A stretch of 64,000 nt of DNA, from positions 79,824,028-79,888,027 of the forward strand of contig NC_088295.1 of NCBI RefSeq assembly GCF_032854445.1. Reading direction: 5' to 3'. This DNA comes from Liolophura sinensis. Taxonomy: Eukaryota > Mollusca > Polyplacophora > Chitonida > Chitonidae. Of the stretch, positions 57,250 through 64,000 are shown in pieces. The first letter of the stretch is position 1. Every line of letters starts with the position of its first letter. The notes below the pieces were generated by a model. The model was not told the origin of the DNA. It did not search any database and saw only the letters and a program-made list of their open reading frames with translations. The position numbers and the translations under genes were made by a program.

Positions 57250-60200
57250 ATGGCGATGCAGTAAGTAGTAACCATAAGATCAACATCTATTCAGTTTTAT
57301 TGTGTTTTTTTTTTCTTCTTAAAGCAGAACAGTCCAAAGCCAAATGTTATAATGCGTTTTTTCGCGTTGTACATACACACGCGTACACACTGAGGCTTTA
57401 TAGCTTACTGCTTTACTGCTGATCCCAACCAATAGTCATAAATACTTTCGAATGTTTTATATGGCTAGCGAAACTGTGTTCTACTCGTAAATATCGTACC
57501 CTTCTTGAGGAACCTACGACACATGCTGACGGGAATAGATTAGGGAATGCCACTCACAATTCGCAATAGAACTTCAACAGAATACTTGCATAATACGTGT
57601 TTAACATGCCTTCTCGCAAGCTTACATAAAGCTCGCCATTTTCAAAATAGCATGACTTATACCTACTTATCATATCATTTATCTTTTCACTTCTCTGATA
57701 AATTTCAAAATGAACACTGATTTTAAGCGTGGTGTAATTTTTGTCCGTCATGTAGGTTTGACTTTGAGAAGAGTTACCTTTGTGACATATTCAGCTGGAG
57801 TAATGCTGTCATTGACCCGGATGTGCTTGTGACCAAGTTCCAAGATAATGACTGGGGTAAGGCAATGTTAGTTATACATGGATTAATAAATTTAGTTATA
57901 CCAGGAGACGAGTTATTTGGTGACTGTGTTCTGCAACTGGTTGAGGTTTACTTATAGCCATCGTTTCATTAGCCTCATTCTTAATAATAGAAATAAAACC
58001 ATATAATTAGAGTAAAAATACATATAAACATAGGTGTGGTTCCCACTATATATTCTAATTTCGTTTTTTGATGTTCTCTTATATTTCAGATGGCGAAGTC
58101 GACTATTCAGTATTCAGTCAGTTTGACTTAGTCATTCAGAACACAAAGGCAGCCCGTGAGGGAATGCTATATGGACGCCAGTATGGATTAGCAGACGATA
58201 AATCACGTGGACTGAATGATGGCGGACATATTTGGGAAACTGACACCGAGTGAGTTCATATTTTTCAAAAATGACAATTCATCCTAAGTTCCAGAAACCA
58301 GTTCGTATGGGCTGCGCTTATTTATATCATTGCTGTTCCACAGAAGCTGGTTGGATGTGTTATTGTTCTCTAGCTGTTCTACGACCACAATGAGGGTCAT
58401 CGAATAGAAATTAAACATATATTTCACTGCTTTCTAAATATTTTTATTTATAGGGGGCGTATCTGGAGTGCTTTAGACTTGAGAATGAGCAATGAGGATT
58501 CGGTCAAGAAGCAGAAACTCACGAAGTTGTTGAAATCTGAGCTGGAGATCCTGAACAAGTTGTGTAAATGTAGACAGGTAATTCCATGGCTAATTACATG
58601 TACTTGTGAATCACTTGTGAATGTAGCTACACACTGAGAAAAGGAATACTTATTTAGAAAATCACATTTTTATTTATTTATTTATTTATTCATTTATTTG
58701 ATTGGTGTTTTATGCCGTACTCAAGAATATTTAACTTATACGACGTGCACTATTGTGGAAAGAAAGTGGGTAGAGACCGGGGATAATCCACGACAATCCA
58801 CAAGTTGTCGTCAGACTTTCTCACGTGCGACCGGAGGGAAAGCTAGTATGAGCTGGACTTGAACTAACAGCCACTGCATTGGTGGGAAACTCCTGGGTCA
58901 TTGCGCCGTACTGGTGTGCTGATGCCATCGGTCACGAAGGCCCCCACCACATGTATACATTCAGTTATATGCTTTACTCATATCCTATCTCAAATAAGTG
59001 ATATTGAAATTTCTTTCTTTCTTCGCAGTGTAAATAGTTAGGCTTTTCACATCATTCACATGAAACAACTTTGCTTTTGCAGCTTGTTAAAGAAAGCTTC
59101 CAAAATTTCAACAAACGCAAGATTGGCAAGACTTCCAGCCAAAAGAATCTGTTCAAAGGAGGCCAGAAATTGGATGACATAGTAGCGAAATATCACGACA
59201 TGCTCCAGAAAGAGATGCTTCTGCGTAGACTGATCCTGCAGGTAGGTCATCATAGCCCATACTCTGCTGCCTTGGTCTTGGTTCTCAGATAACCTTGTGT
59301 TTAACCCCAAGCACTCAACCACTCACTCACTCACTCACCCAGTTAACCCTGGTCATAACCTGCATTTTTGTTTCATGTCTCGCGCCTTTCTCTAAAAGCA
59401 TCACTGTTTATTCATGCTGGAACATCCTGGAAAAAAAAACTGGGTATAAAGGTGCCATTATTGTGTGCTATCTCGGTTGTACATGAGCGGTACTAGGGGC
59501 TGCTTGAAGTTTGCTGTTCAGTGCCAGATTGTTTATCGAAAACACGAATAACTTCTTCCCTAACACATTAACGAAGCACAAAGCCATTTTACCAGTCATG
59601 ACGCGTGACAAACAATCGTTTTAGGGTCATTAAAGCTATTCACACTGTGTATAGTAGTATATAACATGGATGAATTTATCAACTTGCTCTCTTTGCTTTT
59701 TAGAAACTCCGACGTCCATATAAAGGACTTGATAAAACCCAAAAACTTATGTTGGAGGCGGTTATTAGCAAACTTCGCGGGTTTCTCGCATCTGTTGTGG
59801 ACAGGTAAGGGCCAATTCTATAAAATACCGACAGACAAGACTTTTTCTACACTATGATGATTTCCGAATAAGTCTATTCAAATTGCCTGAGAATTTTAAC
59901 ATGCTTAACAACAGTAGCGCATAAGCTTTGTAAGGATTCACATAAGCAACACTCATATCAGTGTAATAATTTCTCAATGCCTTCATGTTTCTAGGCATGA
60001 AAACGAACAAACAGGAAAGGACTGCAATGAAAATAACGTGCACATGGTGAGTATGGTGACCTAATCCGCATGAATCTAACGTTAGATATCAGAAAGCCTC
60101 ATTTTGGCCCAGCCTTATTTTAACTGTATTTTAATTTCGTATTCTATCGCTACGAGTTCAAAGTTCAGCTCTTGCGGGCTTCCTCTCTGGTCGTACGTGT

Positions 60201-60297
60201 GAAGGTCTTGCAGCAACTTGGGCATGAACATTATAATAATATATAATATCCATAATTATTATTAATATAATAACTAATTCACAATAATTTTGCCATG

Positions 60298-60332
<35 letters not shown>

Positions 60333-60538
60333 GCGAAGTAAATGTAAACCAACTGTAAACCATGTGATTTTGACAATGAATGAAGTGCCTTGGATTCTGT
60401 TTCCAGAAATGTGTGGAATTCAACGAGGTAGAGATCAACTTAGGAGGCACTAACTTGACGGGCGGTGTTGCCATGCATACCACTACTGACACCAATGTCT
60501 CATCAAGTGAAGAACTTATTCCTGTCAGCAGAGTATAG
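57250..60538 (+). CDS. Gene X copy 3: unrecognised 279-aa protein, 8 exons
   Basis: Exons: 57250-57260, 57756-57856, 58090-58249, 58454-58577, 59083-59241, 59704-59804, 59995-60046, 60407-60538. Same exon lengths and phases as X1 and X2; open throughout. Exons 2, 4 and 5 encode the same residues as X1. Exon 3 has a few changes (VDYSVFSQ, IQNTKAAREG, RQYGLADD). The last exon follows X2 (EINLGGTNLTGG) rather than X1 (EINARGANLTGG), in line with the similarity switch in intron 5. AATAAA lies at 60863. A T tract of about 31 lies upstream of the last exon. No domain recognised. Confidence 0.75.
58673..58945 (-). mobile_element. SINE ((aaat)n-tail family) in intron 4 of gene X3
   Basis: Same insertion as in X1 and X2: (attt)n, 'gccgtactcaagaatattta', 'gagctggacttgaactaaca'. 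Confidence 0.78.
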
Positions 60539-61139
60539 AAAACATCTACCAAAGAATCAATTTAAAATTTTTAGTCTATAAGGCACAGAAAAAGGTCTGT
60601 TTTTAACTCGATTTTCTTTTTCATTGAAGCACAGACATTCCTTGGTAAACATAGATTCATTTTAGTTATGCCTTTATGTTAACAGCTATATTATGTATGT
60701 TTTTAGTTTTACCTGACACAGTTAATGATTAGTGTCGATTTAACATGTAGCTTTGCTAATACATTATGAGATTTTAAGCTTTACACGTTTTATTTCTATA
60801 CTGTCTAAGAGTACATAAATGGATGTACAAACCAAATATTAATGTCCACTTAATTCACTTTCAATAAAGTTTACTCAATTTTATAATTTTCTTTGCTTTG
60901 TTTTCTTTTTATATTTGTCAAAAATGATATATCCATATAATTTATTTTTAAGCTAAACCTTAAAAGTGTAGCTCTTGTGCTTGTATATGTGTAGGGGTTT
61001 AATTTGTGTCTCTGAACTCGATGACCATTGGTCAACTCCCTGCGATATCCTAGGAAACACCAATCTAAAACTCACAACAAAGCAAATGAGACACAGGACC
61101 ATAAGATATGTTGGTTGTTTGGTCGTGATTTTCTCCTAT

Positions 61140-61400
61140 CACCTTTAATACTATTTATAAATTGCTGAAACACAGGTTTTGCTTATAACATGACATGTAT
61201 AGATATAGAATTCCGCACTTTTATGTTGTAATGCAGACTTACCTACATTCCCCATGTATCCATATAATACAGACAAAGGCAAATTCCGCGTATCACATCG
61301 TGGGTACACAATTAATACAATTGTGAACACTCTATGAAATAACTAGTCACATTTCCGCTTACATCACACGAAGGGTTTTCTTTGATTTTCAGTCTTGCGT
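61140..61400 (-). mobile_element. Fragment of the L1/Tx1-like LINE 3' end (block C)
   Basis: Near-identical to 49600-49885; matches the C-terminal piece of the minus-strand LINE. Confidence 0.58.
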
Positions 61401-62279
61401 GTAAATACTGTGGCGATTTTGCTAGAGATAGTATATTATTTCATATAATTGCATGGCAGGTTAAGGGTTAATTTACTACTTTTTCCATAACCTAGACATA
61501 GGTTTTACCTGTAGAATGTGAATTGTTATGGGTCAGCGATATCCTTAAATTAAATTAGAATTTTTGTGGAATATTTTCGAAGATTTTGATCATATAGAGA
61601 CAGGATATTTTGTGGACTCATGAGCGCAAGTTATTTTTTACGGCTTGATAAAACTTTTGAAGGACACAGTTTCCGTGGACCCCTGTCCTTTCCAACGTAA
61701 GAATTTTAATACCTGATGACTTAATTAGATGATCATTTTTCACGTATAATACATTGACATGTTGACGGAGTTTCTCCCCAAGTATGGTGATCAGATATAG
61801 TTTCGCTAGGTTGCAAACAGCATTTTTCTAGCAACCTTAAGTTTGGCGAAACATCCGCCATTGTTAATATTTTGAAGTGAGAAATTCGGGTAGAGTTTCC
61901 ATTACTTTTGGACAGATTCTTGTTGTAACAAACTACGTACAGCATCTTTCCAGTTAAAACAACATTACTACTCACTGACTGTGGCATGATTTGGCATAAA
62001 ACGTCTTTTGCTCCAAGTTTAGGGCACTAAATCATTTTTTCGTTGTTGCTGTTTCACTGCACACGATCGTAGTTCACGGTGAACTGCCGTTTGACGAGGT
62101 TGTCTACTTTACGACATCCTTTAGTGTTAAACTCATATTGAAGAGTTTCAGTAGGGGCATTAACTTGTACCTGTGAAAGTTAATATTTTTACTCTACAGG
62201 CTCATTTCCCTTTTACCTACAAGTTATTGTTCATCTTTTTATTATTAAAATCTATTTACAGTTAGATTAGATACGCCTG

Positions 62280-64000
62280 TACATGTATAGTATTTCTATA
62301 CATAGATGTTGTGACTTTGGTATTCGCCAATCGGTGCTCTGAGTACCATCCTGGATACTCATAATACTCTGGGTGAAATTCCCACTTTTAGTCCCAGGGG
62401 TGCCCCAGGGTAGTGTTTTATCTCCTACTCCTTTTAATATTGCAATAAATGACCTACCGGACGCACTGTCAAGAAAACTGACATGCACATTATTTGCGGA
62501 CGACAAAGCTGTATGGTATGGTTCCAGGAGTCTTAAACTCTGCACCAAGTACATTCAACAGAACTTGGATGACATCATGAAATGGAGCTTAACATGGGGC
62601 TTTAAGTTTTCATCAGTTAAAACCGAGGCTGTCATCTTTACACGGAAAGCTATCAAGCAGGTACATGTTTCTCTTAATAATTCTCCCGTGAAAATAGGCC
62701 TATCCTCGTCTTTCCGGTATCTTGACGTGCTATTTGATAGGCGCCTTACCTGGTCTAATCACATAGATTATACGATTACTAGGTGCAAGAAAGTTCTTAA
62801 CTTGATGAGATGTGTTTCCGGGCGAACCTGGGGAGCCGACAGGCAATGTCTTTTGCTACTCTACCGGTCCTTAATCAGGTCTAGGCTTGACTATGGCTGC
62901 GAAGCCAAATGATTCAACGTGTGCCAGCCTCAAAGCTTGACTCTATCCAGTGCGCCGCACTACGTATTTGTACTGGAGGCTTGCGCTCCACTCCTCTCAG
63001 CAAGTATTGTAAGTCTTTTGTAATGAGTGGCCGTTACACTTACGTCGTCGGTCGCGTGTTCTTAAGTTTACTTTCAGGCTAAAGTCTGCGATTAATAATT
63101 CTGCAACATCTCTACTTAAACCCTCATATTATGATCAGTTATATAGTAAAGACAGTAAGAAAGTCGTGCCATTTAATTTACGGTCGAACGAAATTTCTGA
63201 CTTCTTTCAGGCCAAGGATATTTCTATTCAGCCTGGTTGTGTTCCTCCTTTTCCTCCCTGGAAGTTATCAAGCTCATTTGTCTCTGTGGAATACATTCTA
63301 AAGTCAAAAAGACGGATAACAACAATGTATCGTTGTTATGTGTCAAGGACCATATTAAATCAAATTGGAGCGAGTACTTACAGGTATTTACCGGCGCTTC
63401 CAAATGCCCCGACACTAACAAAATGGGCGCATCAGTGTGTATTCCAGAACTGAGGTATGAAAAATCTTTCCGCTTGTCTGATTATGTTTCCGTGTCCACG
63501 GCACAGCTTACCGCAATCTTGTGTGCTCTCTAAACTATCTACTCGAGTTAAGACCGATTAGTGCTGTTATTTTCACATATTCCTTAAGTTCTTTACAGGC
63601 ATTTGGTAACTTCATTTGGAAAAAGTCGGCAGCGCTTGTGTATGAAATACTGTATATCTGTACTATATTGGGCTACCAAGGTGTATCTGTGGCGTTTGAA
63701 TGGGTGCCGGGCCACATTGGTGTTGGCGGAAATGAGTTCACTCGCCAATAAGGCCCTTGATCTACCCAATATATCCCACACAATCCCGTTGTCTGTACAA
63801 GAAGCTATTAGTTATGTCAAACCTATGTCTGGTCACATTAAAACAAACAGCTATTTGCATAAATGCAATGTCCATGACACGGGTCTTTGTGAGGAATGTT
63901 TTGTAGAAGATACTGTTACGCATGTTTCTTTTTCGTTGTAGACGTCATATTGAGGCCAGGCGCGTATTTTACGCAGAATTAACCCGTGTTAGTGTTAGGA
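62280..64000 (+). mobile_element. I-type LINE fragment, RT and RNase H (block C, runs to window end)
   Basis: Second copy of 50770-52560. GVPQGSVLSPTPFNIAINDL and CTLFADDKAVW are in the frame 62373-62912, which stops after LDYGCEAK where block B stays open. RNase H pieces follow at 63,237-63,750 (IFTYSLSSLQAF here, against FTDS in block B, so a catalytic Asp is replaced by Tyr) and VPGHIGVGGNE. A 2-bp insertion near 63,530 breaks the frame. Inactive. Confidence 0.8.

Larger units (their letters stand above)
54145..64000. repeat. Segmental duplication block C (gene X3, no lectin)
   Basis: 55,960 to about 59,355 is closest to block A (7,130-10,590). About 59,360-64,000 is closest to block B (47,830-52,470). 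The similarity continues to the window end, so the block is not complete here. Confidence 0.85.

Overview
Eukaryotic nuclear DNA, most likely from a mollusc or another lophotrochozoan. The evidence is spliced genes with GT-AG introns, many tRNA-derived SINEs (one family with a cactcactcactc tail and 'gagtacgacgttaaacccc' 3' body, another with an (aaat)n tail and 'gtactcaagaatattt' body), decayed non-LTR retrotransposons and Tc1-like transposons. I read nothing prokaryotic, no CRISPR array and no rRNA gene. The species call is inference from repeat style.

The window is built around a segmental duplication. Block A (1 to about 12,490) and block B (from 33,981) each hold a secreted C-type-lectin-like gene followed by a multi-exon gene I do not recognise, here called gene X. 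Block C (from about 54,140) has gene X but no lectin. All three gene X copies are intact: eight exons of identical length in each copy, 840 coding nt, 279 aa. Blocks B and C continue into the same I-type LINE fragment (reverse transcriptase plus RNase H). Similarity is mosaic: A resembles B up to about 7.2 kb, then A resembles C; C switches from A-like to B-like at about 59.36 kb. This suggests gene conversion or unequal exchange.

Layout. 39-3493: lectin 1, exons 2-4 (exon 1 lies before the window). 4.7-6.3 kb: minus-strand L1/Tx1-like LINE relic. 8470-11901: gene X1. 12.5-17 kb: SINE, then mostly featureless, then a 75-bp minisatellite. 17.7-19.6 kb: 5' half of an I-type LINE with a nested SINE. 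19882-21346: last three exons of a PECR-like short-chain dehydrogenase. 24-31 kb: SINEs, a 21-bp array, two broken lectin exons and a decayed Tc1 transposase. 32479-37334: complete lectin 2 (224 aa). 37780-39454: young Tc1-like transposon with one nonsense codon, absent from the paralogous site in block A. 43.7-45.5 kb: insertion of an L1/Tx1-like LINE 3' end carrying a nested SINE and ending at a tRNA-Asp fragment. 45758-49006: gene X2. 50.8-52.5 kb: LINE RT/RNase H. 53.6-53.8 kb: (TA)n arrays with a 25-bp inverted repeat. 57250-60538: gene X3. 62.3-64.0 kb: second copy of the LINE RT/RNase H.

The most notable signals are the three intact gene X paralogs with clustered TGACGTCA palindromes upstream, and the lectin intron filled by tandem copies of the upstream exon's own 3' end together with its 5' splice site. 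The lectin is probably secreted and innate-immune-like. No functional link between lectin and gene X is shown beyond their co-duplication.
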